This document shows positions 42,426-51,284 of a stretch of DNA of 64,000 nucleotides, one piece after another; the first letter of the stretch is position 1, and every line of letters starts with the position of its first letter. Origin of the DNA: DATKOF01 sp035524795 (GTDB lineage Bacteria; Pseudomonadota; Gammaproteobacteria; Burkholderiales; SG8-41); the NCBI GenBank assembly GCA_035524795.1, contig DATKOF010000012.1:224813-288812 (forward strand). Reading direction: 5' to 3'. Made by a program: the position numbers and the translations under genes. Below the pieces are notes generated by a model. It was not told the DNA's origin. It saw nothing but the letters and a program-made list of their open reading frames with translations, and ran no database searches.

Positions 42426-43648
42426 GGCTGGCCTGAAGACAGTGCCCGCGATTGTAAACTGGCGAACAGCACGCCGAGGCCCCACGCGAACAGCAGCCGC
42501 TCGGTGTGGTCGATCAGCAGCGAATTGAACAGGCAGCCGGCCGCGATCGCCAGCACCAGCCCGCGCGCAAGATGGGTTTCGTGCGCGGTCGGCAGCCACG
42601 CCGCGCAGCGCCACGGCATCCAGAACAGCGTCAGCAGCGCCGCCAGTCCGGCCACGCCGAGCTGAGCCGTCATATGCAGATATTCGTTATGCGGATTGTC
42701 GGTCGGCTCCTGCGCGCTGCCGGCAATCTGCTGGCGGTACGCGTACGGGAAACCGCCGGTGCCGGCACCGACCAGCGGCCGCTCGCGGATGATCGCGAGG
42801 CTGTTGCGGTAGAACTCGAGCCGCAGGCCGACCGAGGTGTGCGTCGCCGCGCCCGGCCGCCATTGCTGCGCTTCGTGCAGCGCCAGCATGGCGCGATCGT
42901 GCAGCGTGGACGACAGAACAAAACCGCCGCTAACGATGATGACCAATCCCGCCGCCAGCGCCGCCAGTCCGGCCCGGCGCCGCCAGACGTAACCGAAGTA
43001 CAGCGCCAGCAGCGCCAGTACCAGATAACCGGTGCGCCCCTGCACCATGAACAATACGTTGGTGGCGGCCAGCGCGGCGGCGGCGAACCATCCCGCGCGC
43101 TGCGCCGGGGTGGCCGAGTACAGCGCGCGCAGCGCGAACACGAAAGCGCCGAATGCCATCAGGATGCCGTGCGTCAGCCACTGCTTGAACACGACCGGAT
43201 TACCGGGCGTGCCGTGCAGCCACGGGTTGGGCGGGACCAGGCCGCCGGCGGTGAGACACGACAGCGCCAGCAGCAGCAGCAGGCCGGCGGCGAGCGCCGA
43301 CCACGCGCGCTGCCGCCACCGCGCGTCGGCGAACAGCATGATCAGCATTGCCACCAGCAACAGGTCCGCGTATTTGCCGAAATAGCGCCAGCCGTCGGCA
43401 AGCGGACGTTCGCCGTACGCCAGTCCGGCCGCCAGCAGCGCGACGAAGCCGAGCGCGGTCAGCGCCACCGGATTGGCGCGCAGCATCGTCCAGCGCCGAC
43501 GCCAGTCGCCGGCCGCCAGCCAGCCCGCCAGCAGGAACACCAGCAGCACGTTGTCGAGCGCGGTCGAAAACGGCAGCGAGACGGCAAGCCCGAGCGCGCA
43601 GGCGCGCGCGACATCGGCGCTGTATTTCTGGAATTCCGACAAGGTCAT
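42422..43648 (-). CDS. O-antigen ligase/polymerase-family membrane protein
   Basis: A 408-residue polytopic protein, about 10-12 membrane segments, with the Wzy_C/WaaL domain. The long periplasmic loop (about 240-320) includes ALHEAQQWRPGAATHTSVGLRLEFYRNSLAIIRERPLVGAGTGGFPYAYRQQ-type features and ends with NPHNEYLHMTAQLGVAGL, the NPHNxYL motif with the conserved His. Ligase (joins O-antigen to core) or polymerase cannot be separated by sequence alone; the neighbouring core transferases favour a ligase. Confidence 0.83.
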   Translation of the reverse strand: MTLSEFQKYSADVARACALGLAVSLPFSTALDNVLLVFLLAGWLAAGDWRRRWTMLRANPVALTALGFVALLAAGLAYGERPLADGWRYFGKYADLLLVAMLIMLFADARWRQRAWSALAAGLLLLLALSCLTAGGLVPPNPWLHGTPGNPVVFKQWLTHGILMAFGAFVFALRALYSATPAQRAGWFAAAALAATNVLFMVQGRTGYLVLALLALYFGYVWRRRAGLAALAAGLVIIVSGGFVLSSTLHDRAMLALHEAQQWRPGAATHTSVGLRLEFYRNSLAIIRERPLVGAGTGGFPYAYRQQIAGSAQEPTDNPHNEYLHMTAQLGVAGLAALLTLFWMPWRCAAWLPTAHETHLARGLVLAIAAGCLFNSLLIDHTERLLFAWGLGVLFASLQSRALSSGQP

Positions 43649-44439
43649 TTTTCGGCGAATGCGATCAGCGATTTGCGCAGGCCCGGCACCGCGTCCTTCA
43701 GCATGGTGCCCAGGCTCTTCACGCGCTCGAGGCCGGTGCGGTAGCGGCGCGATTTCAGAAAGCGCACTTCGATGTTGCGGAAGCCGGCGGCGGCGAACAG
43801 GATTTCAAGTTCGCGCCCGGTGAATTCGCGGTTGTGGCGCAGCGGATAGAACGACATACCTTTGTAGCCGACCGGCTGCGCGCGCAGATAGTGTTCTTCG
43901 TAATCATAGGTGACGTTTTTGCCGCGCAGCAGCCGGCTGCGGTTGCGGAAGCTCGCCACGTTCGGCACATCGACTTCGACGATGCCGCCCGGCCTCAGCA
44001 CGCGCCGCATTTCGATCATCGCCGGCAGGTGCGAGTGCGTGAAATGCTCGAGCACCTGGCAGCAGACGACCGCGTCGAAATAGCCGTCCGGATACGGTAT
44101 CGGATCGACTTCGACGTTGCACGTCTTGAACGCGATCGGCTGGCTGCGGTAGATCTCCGGATATTCCTGCGCGCGGTCGGCGATGTCGAGCGCGTGGCAT
44201 TCGTGGCCGAGCGCGTTGAGCAGCGCCAGCAGCATGCCGTGGCCGGCGCCGACATCGAGCACGCGCCGGCAGCCGCGCAGCCTGAGCGCGATGTCGCAGA
44301 AGCGGTCGATGCTGCCGCGGAACACGTCTTCGCGCGCGGTGTCATGCGGATCGAACAGGACGCCGCGCCGCCGCAGCTCGAGCGCGCGCCGCAGGACATC
44401 CCGCTTGCCGGGAACGCCGGCCGTCGCGGCGTCCATCAT
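43645..44439 (-). CDS. Class I SAM-dependent methyltransferase
   Basis: A 264-residue methyltransferase. The SAM-binding motif I is CRRVLDVGAGHGMLLALLNA, followed by the acidic loop ALDIAD. The motif IV/V region is YFDAVVCCQVLEHFTHSHLP and VLRPGGIVEVDVPNV. It overlaps both neighbours (ATGA with the ligase; 4 bp with the dehydratase gene). In this context it would modify a sugar or acceptor in glycan synthesis; the substrate is not readable. Confidence 0.87.
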   Translation of the reverse strand: MMDAATAGVPGKRDVLRRALELRRRGVLFDPHDTAREDVFRGSIDRFCDIALRLRGCRRVLDVGAGHGMLLALLNALGHECHALDIADRAQEYPEIYRSQPIAFKTCNVEVDPIPYPDGYFDAVVCCQVLEHFTHSHLPAMIEMRRVLRPGGIVEVDVPNVASFRNRSRLLRGKNVTYDYEEHYLRAQPVGYKGMSFYPLRHNREFTGRELEILFAAAGFRNIEVRFLKSRRYRTGLERVKSLGTMLKDAVPGLRKSLIAFAEK

Positions 44440-46265
44440 GCATCGCGTCCGTTGCCGCGGTATTCGAGCACCCAGTGCGCGAGCGCGCCGCGCACTTCGG
44501 CATCATCGCGCGGCGCGCCGGCCAGCCATTCGCCCAGTTGTGCCAGCCACGCGCCGTCTTCCTGGCGCGCCCTGGCGATGCGCAGCTTCGGATGCGGCGT
44601 CGGCAGCGAGTTTTCGTCGGCGGCGAGCGGCTCCTCGTAGAGTTTTTCTCCGGGACGCAATCCGGTGTAGACGATGCGGATTTCGCTCTCGCTGAACCCC
44701 GACAATTTGATCAGATCGCGCGCGAGATCGGCGATCAGCACCGGCTCGCCCATGTCGAGCACGAAGATCTCGCCGCCGTTGCCCATCAGTCCCGCCTGCA
44801 GCACCAGTTGCGCGGCCTCCGGGATCGACATGAAATAGCGCCGCATTTCCGGGTGGGTCACGGTAACCGGGCCGCCGGCCGCGATCTGCTCGCGGAACTT
44901 CGGAATCACGCTGCCGGTCGAGCCGAGCACGTTGCCGAAGCGCACCATCACGAAACCGGTGCCGCCGGCCGCCGCGGGCCGCTGCAGCGCCTGGCACACC
45001 ATTTCCGCGAGCCGCTTGCTGGCGCCCATCACGCTGGTCGGATTGATCGCCTTGTCGGTCGAAATGAAAACGAATTTCTCGACGCCGTGCGCGAGCGCAG
45101 CCTGCGCCGCGACCAGCGTGCCGAGCACGTTGTTCTGCACCGCCTGCCACGCATTTTCCTGTTCCATCAGCGGCACATGCTTGTAGGCGGCGGCGTGGAA
45201 CACCGCCGACGGACGATGGGCGCGCAGCACCTGCGCGATCCGCTCGCGATCCTTGACGTCGCCGATCATGAAGGCGAGCGCCAGTTCCGGACAGCGGGCG
45301 CGGAATTCCTGTTCGATCTTGTAGAGCGCGAATTCGCTGGCTTCGAACAGCACCAGCCGCGCCGGCTTGAAGCGCGCGATCTGACGGCACAGTTCGGCGC
45401 CGATCGAACCGCCGGCACCGGTCACCATGATGCAGCGGCCGTGGATCCAGCCGTCGAGGCCGGCGGTATCGAGCACCACCGGGTCGCGTCCGAGCAGATC
45501 GTCGAGCTCGACGTGGCGGATCTGCGATACCGTGACCTTGCCGCCGACCAGATCGTCGTACGACGGCACCGTCAGCACCTTCAGTCCGGCATCGCGGCAG
45601 ATCTGCACCGCGCGCCGCCGCACGCCGTGGGCCGCGTCGGGCAGCGCGATGATCGCCTGCCGGATGCCGAGCCGCCGGCAATGTGCGGGCAGCTCGGCGA
45701 TCGTTCCCACCACCCGCACCCCGTGCAGCTCGCGGCCGGTGTTGGCCTTGTCGTCGTCGAAGGCGGCGGCGACGCGCCATTGCGTGCTGCGCGCCAGCTC
45801 CTTGATCAGGTTCACCGCCGCCGCGCCGGCGCCGACCACTGCGACCGGTTCGCCCTGTCCGGAAATGCCGGCGAGTCCCTGTTCCTTCCACATCCGGTAA
45901 GCGAAGCGGCTGCCGCCCATCAGCAGCACCAGCAGCAGCGGATCGATGATCAGCACCGAGCGCGGCACCGTGATCTGCAGCATCACGAACACCGCGGGTA
46001 TCGCGATTGCCGCGACCACGACCGCGGCGAGGATGCGCTTCAGATCGGGCAGGCTCGCGAAGCGCCAGATGCCGCGGTAGAGCCCGAACATCAGGAACAG
46101 CGCCGCCTGCAGCGGCACCACCCATGCCAGCGAATGCAGCGCGAGCGTGCCGAACGGCGCCGGAATGTCGAGATTGAAGCGCAGCCAGAATGAAATCAGC
46201 CACGCGATGCAGCAGGCGGCGACATCGTGCCCGAACGCGAGCCACATGCGCCAGTTGAATTTCAT
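44436..46265 (-). CDS. Membrane-bound UDP-sugar 4,6-dehydratase (WbpM/CapD-like)
   Basis: A 609-residue protein. Four membrane helices lie at about 8-28, 40-62, 80-100 and 105-125. A first Rossmann-like domain (VAVVGAGAAAVNLIKEL) and a second catalytic SDR domain (IMVTGAGGSIGAELCRQIA) follow. The active-site stretch STDKAINPTSVMGASKR carries Met where short dehydratases have Tyr, as in WbpM/FlaA1-type enzymes. It would make UDP-4-keto-6-deoxy-GlcNAc. The start ATG 46265 overlaps the WecA-like gene stop. Confidence 0.9.
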   Translation of the reverse strand: MKFNWRMWLAFGHDVAACCIAWLISFWLRFNLDIPAPFGTLALHSLAWVVPLQAALFLMFGLYRGIWRFASLPDLKRILAAVVVAAIAIPAVFVMLQITVPRSVLIIDPLLLVLLMGGSRFAYRMWKEQGLAGISGQGEPVAVVGAGAAAVNLIKELARSTQWRVAAAFDDDKANTGRELHGVRVVGTIAELPAHCRRLGIRQAIIALPDAAHGVRRRAVQICRDAGLKVLTVPSYDDLVGGKVTVSQIRHVELDDLLGRDPVVLDTAGLDGWIHGRCIMVTGAGGSIGAELCRQIARFKPARLVLFEASEFALYKIEQEFRARCPELALAFMIGDVKDRERIAQVLRAHRPSAVFHAAAYKHVPLMEQENAWQAVQNNVLGTLVAAQAALAHGVEKFVFISTDKAINPTSVMGASKRLAEMVCQALQRPAAAGGTGFVMVRFGNVLGSTGSVIPKFREQIAAGGPVTVTHPEMRRYFMSIPEAAQLVLQAGLMGNGGEIFVLDMGEPVLIADLARDLIKLSGFSESEIRIVYTGLRPGEKLYEEPLAADENSLPTPHPKLRIARARQEDGAWLAQLGEWLAGAPRDDAEVRGALAHWVLEYRGNGRDA

Positions 46266-47290
46266 GTCCGACGTCCCGCCTCGAAGCGCCGCCACGCATT
46301 TTCGACGATCGCCATCAACAGCAGATACAGCACGGCGGCGATGCCAAGCGCAATCCACTGAGCCGTCGGCGCCAAGCTCAGCATCAGCAGCGCGGCGCCG
46401 CCGCACACGGCCATCAGCGCGTATTCGGCCATCGCCGTGCCGCGGTGCCCCCAGCCCAGCTGCACCAGGCGCTGATAATAATGGTCGCGGTGCGCCTGCC
46501 ACACGCGCTCGCGGCGCACCATGCGGCGCAGCAGCGTGACGCTCGCATCGACGATGAACGGCGAGAACACCAGCGGCGGCAACCACCACGGCCAGTCGTG
46601 GCGCAGCCAGCCGAGCAGGCCGAGCGCGCCGGCAAAAAAACCGAGCGGCACCGCGCCGACATCGCCCATGAAAATCCGCGCCGGGTGGAAATTGAAGATC
46701 AAAAACGCCGCCGCTGCCGCCGCGATGCTGAAATTGGCCAGCGCGAACGGATGATCGCCGGTCAGCCACGCCGCAATCCCGTAAAACGAAAAGCCGGACA
46801 ATGCCATGCCGCCGGCCAGGCCGTCCGCGCCGTCCATGAAATTGTAGAGATTGGCCATCCACGCCAGCGCCAGCGTCATCAGCAGCGCGGCGGGCAAACC
46901 GGATTCGGCGCGCAGCAAATCCGCCGCAAACAGGTAGGCGGCCAGCAGATAGATGATGAACCTTATCGCCACCGGCACGCCGCGCAGATCGTCCGTCAGC
47001 GATACCGCGAACAGCAGCGCGAACGCCAACCACAATGTGAACGGCAGCGGCGGATGGATCGTCAGCCAGGCGAGCACGATGCCGGCGTGGATGCCGATGC
47101 CGCCGCCGCGCGGCACTGGCAGCGAGTGCAGCGAGCGCTGGTTCGGGTGATCGAGTACGAGGTCGCTGAACCGGCTGCGCACGAGCCACCACACGATGAC
47201 GAGGGTGGCGGCAAAGGCGGTCAGCGGGGCCCAGATCGCATGCGGCACGGCGGAATTATTCTGTGGATGAGCTTGCGCCAACCTGCGCAT
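46262..47290 (-). CDS. Undecaprenyl-phosphate sugar-1-phosphate transferase (WecA/WbpL family)
   Basis: Initiates glycan assembly by moving a sugar-1-phosphate to undecaprenyl phosphate; about 342 residues with around 10 membrane segments. Diagnostic motifs: RSLHSLPVPRGGGIGI, ANLYNFMDGADGLAGGMA (metal-binding Asp pair) and FNFHPARIFMGDVGAVPLGF, then the cytosolic HRDHYYQRL loop. The ATG at 47290 overlaps the epimerase 3' end by 35 bp; a GTG at 47248 is an alternative. The gene order epimerase, transferase, dehydratase matches wbpV-wbpL-wbpM of Pseudomonas O-antigen loci. Confidence 0.88.
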   Translation of the reverse strand: MRRLAQAHPQNNSAVPHAIWAPLTAFAATLVIVWWLVRSRFSDLVLDHPNQRSLHSLPVPRGGGIGIHAGIVLAWLTIHPPLPFTLWLAFALLFAVSLTDDLRGVPVAIRFIIYLLAAYLFAADLLRAESGLPAALLMTLALAWMANLYNFMDGADGLAGGMALSGFSFYGIAAWLTGDHPFALANFSIAAAAAAFLIFNFHPARIFMGDVGAVPLGFFAGALGLLGWLRHDWPWWLPPLVFSPFIVDASVTLLRRMVRRERVWQAHRDHYYQRLVQLGWGHRGTAMAEYALMAVCGGAALLMLSLAPTAQWIALGIAAVLYLLLMAIVENAWRRFEAGRRT

Positions 47291-48230
47291 GATACCACCG
47301 CGCCGTCTGCGCCAGCCCCTGCGCCAGAGTGCATTCCGGCCGCCAGCCCAGTTCGCGCCGGATGCGGCCGCTGTCGACCTGCAGCGAGCCGGTCAGGCGC
47401 GCCATTGCGCCGCCGCGTCCGAGCAGCGCCGCCGCGGCGCGCAGCAGCGCAGGCGGAAACGGCAGCAGCCGCGCCGGCACGTCGAGCGCTGTGGCGATCG
47501 CGCGCACCAGTTCCGGCGTCGATATTCCTTCATCATCGGCCACCAGAAAGGTTTTGCCGGCCGCCGCCGGATCATCGATACAACGCGCGATGGCGGCGGC
47601 CAGATTGCCGACATGGAGCAGGCTGCGCTTGTTGTGTATGGACGCGAACGGCAGCGGCGTGCCGCGCGCAACCGCACGCAGCAATGTCAGAAAATTACCC
47701 TTGACGCCGGGGCCGTAGACCAGCGGCGCGCGCAGCACCACGACCTCGATCCCGCTTGCGGCCGCAATTTTCCACAGCGCCTGCTCGGCCTCCCATTTGG
47801 AGACCGCATAAGCGTCTTCCGGATGCGGCGCATCGTCTTCGGTGAACGGCTGTTTGACGGTGCGCTCGCCGTTGACCTTGATCGAACTCAGGAACACGAA
47901 ACGCCGCACGCGCGCCGCCGCCGCGGCGCGCGCCAGCGCCGCCGCCGCGTCAACGTTGATGTGGCGGTACTCGGCCAGCGGATCGGCGGCGGTGTCGCGC
48001 ATCACGTGCGTGCGCGCTGCGAGATGGATCACGCAGTCGATGCCGTCAAGCGCCGCGCCCCAGCCTGTCGCCGCAGCGAGGTCGCCGACCGCAACGGTTT
48101 CGATGCCGTCCGGGGGAACCCGTTTCTGCATCGGCGCGCGGATCGCGGCGCGCACCGCTTTGCCTTGTCGGCGCAACTGCCCGCATAGTGCCGTGCCGAC
48201 AAAACCGCCGGCGCCGGTGACCAGTATCAA
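47256..48230 (-). CDS. NAD-dependent sugar-nucleotide epimerase/dehydratase (SDR)
   Basis: A 324-residue extended SDR. NAD motif ILVTGAGGFVGTALCGQL at the start; catalytic Ser region FLSSIKVNGERT and YAVSKWEAE (YxxxK). The start codon is TTG at 48230, immediately before the conserved Rossmann strand. It is the first gene of the minus-strand chain and diverges from the GT2 gene at 48321. WbpV/GalE-type activity on UDP-sugars is plausible but the substrate is not determined. Confidence 0.87.
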   Translation of the reverse strand: MILVTGAGGFVGTALCGQLRRQGKAVRAAIRAPMQKRVPPDGIETVAVGDLAAATGWGAALDGIDCVIHLAARTHVMRDTAADPLAEYRHINVDAAAALARAAAAARVRRFVFLSSIKVNGERTVKQPFTEDDAPHPEDAYAVSKWEAEQALWKIAAASGIEVVVLRAPLVYGPGVKGNFLTLLRAVARGTPLPFASIHNKRSLLHVGNLAAAIARCIDDPAAAGKTFLVADDEGISTPELVRAIATALDVPARLLPFPPALLRAAAALLGRGGAMARLTGSLQVDSGRIRRELGWRPECTLAQGLAQTARWYHAQVGASSSTE

Positions 48231-48320
48231 TCGGGTTCTCCCATGTCCGGACCCCGGAGCGCGTTTTCCCGACAGCGGAGAATGGAACAGTCGCTGCGCT
48301 TCACGTTAAACTTCCCGTTT

Positions 48321-49064
48321 ATGTCGCCGCAAGTCACGGTCTCGGTTGTCAGCCATGGTCAAGCTGCATTGGTCGGAGAACTCCTCTCCGACCTGGATGC
48401 CCATTGTTCGACCGGATTAACAGTCATCCTGACATTGAATATCGCGGAACCGCTGCCGTTTGCGCCGACGGATTTCAAATTTCCGGTCGCTATCATACGC
48501 AATGCCGCCGCGCGGGGGTTCTCGGCAAATCATAACGCGGCGTTCAGGCTGACCCAAACGGAATATTTTTGCGTGGTCAATCCGGACGTGCGCCTGAGCC
48601 GGGATCCGTTTCCGCCATTGCTCGACCGGTTGCAGGACGGCGTTATCGGCGTTGCCGCGCCCCTGGTGCTGGATCCCTCCGGGAAGATTGAAGACAGCGC
48701 GCGCAGGTTTCCGACCCCTTTCGGCATCCTGAAAAAGGCGCTGTCCGCAAGACGCGACATCGATTATGCGATCGGCGCGGAACCGGTTTTTCCGGACTGG
48801 GTCGCGGGCATGTTCATGTTGTTCCGCTCCGCGACGTTCGGCGCGATCGGCGGCTTCGACGAAGGATATTTTCTTTACTACGAGGACGTCGATATCTGCT
48901 GGCGATTGCGCCGGAAGGGGATGCGGCCGGTGCTGGTGCCGGCGGCGGGCATCGTTCACAATGCCCGCCGCGAAAGTCACCGCAACGCCCGCTACCGGGT
49001 TTGGCACGCGACGAGCATGGCGCGCTTTTTTCTGACCCGCGGCTTCGGTCATCGCGGACCCTGA
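48321..49064 (+). CDS. Glycosyltransferase family 2 (rhamnosyltransferase-like)
   Basis: A 247-residue GT-A enzyme. QVTVSVVSHGQAALVGELL opens the fold and RGFSANHNAAFRLTQTEYFCVVNPDVRLS contains the NPD equivalent of DxD. WVAGMFMLFRSATFGAIGGFDEGYFLYYEDVDICWRL is the acceptor-site signature of WbbL-type rhamnosyltransferases. ATG 48321 is preferred; the open frame extends to 48243 without support. It starts the plus-strand part of the locus and is followed 15 bp later by an RmlD-like gene. Confidence 0.85.
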   Translation: MSPQVTVSVVSHGQAALVGELLSDLDAHCSTGLTVILTLNIAEPLPFAPTDFKFPVAIIRNAAARGFSANHNAAFRLTQTEYFCVVNPDVRLSRDPFPPLLDRLQDGVIGVAAPLVLDPSGKIEDSARRFPTPFGILKKALSARRDIDYAIGAEPVFPDWVAGMFMLFRSATFGAIGGFDEGYFLYYEDVDICWRLRRKGMRPVLVPAAGIVHNARRESHRNARYRVWHATSMARFFLTRGFGHRGP

Positions 49065-49079
49065 CGATCGACACACGAC

Positions 49080-49982
49080 ATGAGCCAGCGCTTCATCATC
49101 ATCGGCGCTTCCGGCTTCATCGGAAGTCATCTTTACCGCAGACTCGGGCCGGAATCGGCGATTGCAACCTATCACGGCAATCCGCTGCCGGGCGGCCTGC
49201 AGTTCGATGCTGCCCGCATGCGCCTGTCGAACATCCTGGAACACCATCGTGGAATCACGCACGGTTTCATATTTCACGGCATCACCAGCTTCGAAGCCTG
49301 CGCAAAGGATCCTGCCGGGACCTGGAAAATAAACGTCGCAAGCGTGCGAACCGTGATCGACGATCTTGCCGCGTATGGGATAACGCCGATTTTCACGTCG
49401 AGCGACGCCGTCTTCGATGGCAGGCAGGGAGGGCGGACTGAACAGGATCCGGCCACGCCCATCACCACTTACGGACGCCAGAAAGTGGAGATCGAGGAGT
49501 ACCTGTCGGCAAGATATTCTGATGCGATCACCGTCCGCATTTCGAAAATACTGGGCACCCACTCCGGCGTCAACGATATGCTCGGAGACTGGATCCGGCA
49601 GTTGGAGGCGGGAGCTGAAATTCGCTGTGCCTACGACCACATCTTTTCGCCCGCCGATATCGAGGATATCGTCAGCGCGCTGATATCGCTGGCCGACAGA
49701 AAGCTGCACGGGCTTTTCCACCTCTGCGGGCCGGAACCGATCAGCCGCCTGGATCTGCTGAACATGCTGGTCGGGGAGTTCCGCAAGTATCGCGACACCG
49801 CATCGAAAATCGCCGCGTGCAGCCTTCAGGATTTTGCCTCGCTGGAACCGCGCCCGCTGAATACTTCGATGTCTTCGCAGAAGCTGCGCGCCGCGCTCGG
49901 CATGAGATTCAAGACGCCCCGGGAAATCTGCCGCCAGCGGATCGCCTCCCATTTTGCGGCGATATCGGCGGCGAGGAATTGA
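49080..49982 (+). CDS. RmlD-like NAD(P)-dependent sugar reductase/epimerase
   Basis: A 300-residue SDR related to dTDP-4-dehydrorhamnose reductase. RFIIIGASGFIGSHLYRRL is the dinucleotide site. The catalytic region has FTSSDAVFDGRQGG and TYGRQKVEIEEYL (YxxxK). A PADIEDIVSAL segment resembles the RmlD C-terminal part. It is likely to act on a nucleotide-linked 4-keto sugar. The following 173-bp gap (49983-50155) holds no gene. Confidence 0.82.
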   Translation: MSQRFIIIGASGFIGSHLYRRLGPESAIATYHGNPLPGGLQFDAARMRLSNILEHHRGITHGFIFHGITSFEACAKDPAGTWKINVASVRTVIDDLAAYGITPIFTSSDAVFDGRQGGRTEQDPATPITTYGRQKVEIEEYLSARYSDAITVRISKILGTHSGVNDMLGDWIRQLEAGAEIRCAYDHIFSPADIEDIVSALISLADRKLHGLFHLCGPEPISRLDLLNMLVGEFRKYRDTASKIAACSLQDFASLEPRPLNTSMSSQKLRAALGMRFKTPREICRQRIASHFAAISAARN

Positions 49983-50057
49983 GCGGCGGGAAGCGGGCGG
50001 AGTTCGCCGTCCGTCCAGCCCTCGTTACAAAATGAAACCGGACTGGCTCCCCAAAGG

Positions 50058-50086
50058 TTGACTCAAGCTTGCAATATACGGATGAT
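50058..50086 (+). promoter_or_regulatory. Possible promoter for the E1 alpha/beta genes
   Basis: In the 173-bp gap before the E1 alpha gene, TTGACT (50058-50063) is followed after 17 bp by GATGAT (50081-50086). The -35 is good and the -10 is poor, so the call is weak. Confidence 0.3.
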
Positions 50087-50155
50087 ACGGCCTTTTAAAG
50101 ATGTCAGACAGCAGAAAGCGCCGCGACATTCCTATCCGCGACCGGCGTTAACCCG

Positions 50156-51280
50156 ATGAACACCATTACGCACCAGTCCCTGGCCGATGCCGGCAGTTAT
50201 CGCGATTTTTCGATAACGGGCGCCGACAGCGGCGTTGTGAAGAAACTGCACCGCTTCATGCTGCGGCTGCGTCAGTGCGAGGAAGCGCTGTCGCGCGAAT
50301 ACCATCCCGCGGACGAAATGCGCTGTCCGGTGCATTTCTGCATCGGGCAGGAAGCGGTGCCGGCGGCGCTCAGTCTGGTTCTCGGGCAAGACGATTATCT
50401 GTTCTGTCATCACCGTTCGCACGGCTATTACCTGGCCAAGGATGCGCCGATGCGCGAACTGTTCGCCGAACTGTACGGCAAAAAAACCGGCGCCAACGGC
50501 GGGATCGCCGGCTCCCAGGACATATCGTACGCGCCGCGCAATTTTTTCAGCGGCGCCATCCTCGGCGGCGCGGCGGCGATATCGGTGGGCACCGCGCTCA
50601 GCGCCCAACTGCGGAAAAATCCGGCCGTGACCGTCGCCGGTTTCGGCGAATCGGCGATGGACGAAGGCATCATGTGGGAGGCCGTCAGCTATGCCGCGTT
50701 GTGCAGGCTGCCGCTGGTTTTCATTTGCGAGAACAATAAATACTCGGTGTTTTCTCCGCAGCTGAAACGCCAGGCGGCCGATAATCTGAGCGAACGCGCC
50801 GCTGCATTCGGCGTTAAAAGCGTGGCGCTCTTCGGCAACGACGTGATCAAGGCCCATGCGGCGGTGAAGCGGGCGGTGGACGATGCTCACAATGGCGGCG
50901 GACCATGGTTCATCGAAGCCTATACCTACCGCTGGTGCGGCCACTATGGACCGGAGAGCGACGACATCATCGGCTATCGCTCCGAACAGGAGGTCGAATT
51001 CTGGAAAGCCAACTGCCCGATCGCGCTGCTGGAAGCCGAAATGAAACGGAACGGCCTGCTGACCGAGGCCGCAAAAGCGGAGATGATCCGCGAAATCGAC
51101 GCCGAAATCGCCGATGCCTTCCGGTTTGCGAAAAGCAGTGATTTCCCGACCATCGCAGACTGGCGTGCGCTGAACCTCAATCCGGCCAGCCCGCGCGCGG
51201 ATCAGTTGCTGGCCGACATCGATTTCGCCGAACCGGCATTCAATCCGAACCAGTCGGTGGCTCAGCCCAAGGGGTACTGA
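50156..51280 (+). CDS. Thiamine diphosphate-dependent dehydrogenase E1, alpha subunit
   Basis: A 374-residue alpha subunit of the pyruvate/2-oxo-acid dehydrogenase E1 family, which decarboxylates a 2-oxo acid with thiamine diphosphate. Visible: HFCIGQEAVPAALSLVL, CHHRSHGYYLAKD (His loop), NGGIAGSQDI, and the ThDP motif, here G164-E165-S166 then ENNKYS with N193-N194. The usual GDG is GES, so Asp is replaced by Glu at the metal ligand position. No E2 or E3 gene is near. Lying inside a polysaccharide locus, it is probably not central metabolism; the acyl or acetyl unit may be used for a modified sugar. Confidence 0.85.
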   Translation: MNTITHQSLADAGSYRDFSITGADSGVVKKLHRFMLRLRQCEEALSREYHPADEMRCPVHFCIGQEAVPAALSLVLGQDDYLFCHHRSHGYYLAKDAPMRELFAELYGKKTGANGGIAGSQDISYAPRNFFSGAILGGAAAISVGTALSAQLRKNPAVTVAGFGESAMDEGIMWEAVSYAALCRLPLVFICENNKYSVFSPQLKRQAADNLSERAAAFGVKSVALFGNDVIKAHAAVKRAVDDAHNGGGPWFIEAYTYRWCGHYGPESDDIIGYRSEQEVEFWKANCPIALLEAEMKRNGLLTEAAKAEMIREIDAEIADAFRFAKSSDFPTIADWRALNLNPASPRADQLLADIDFAEPAFNPNQSVAQPKGY

Positions 51281-51284
51281 ACAG

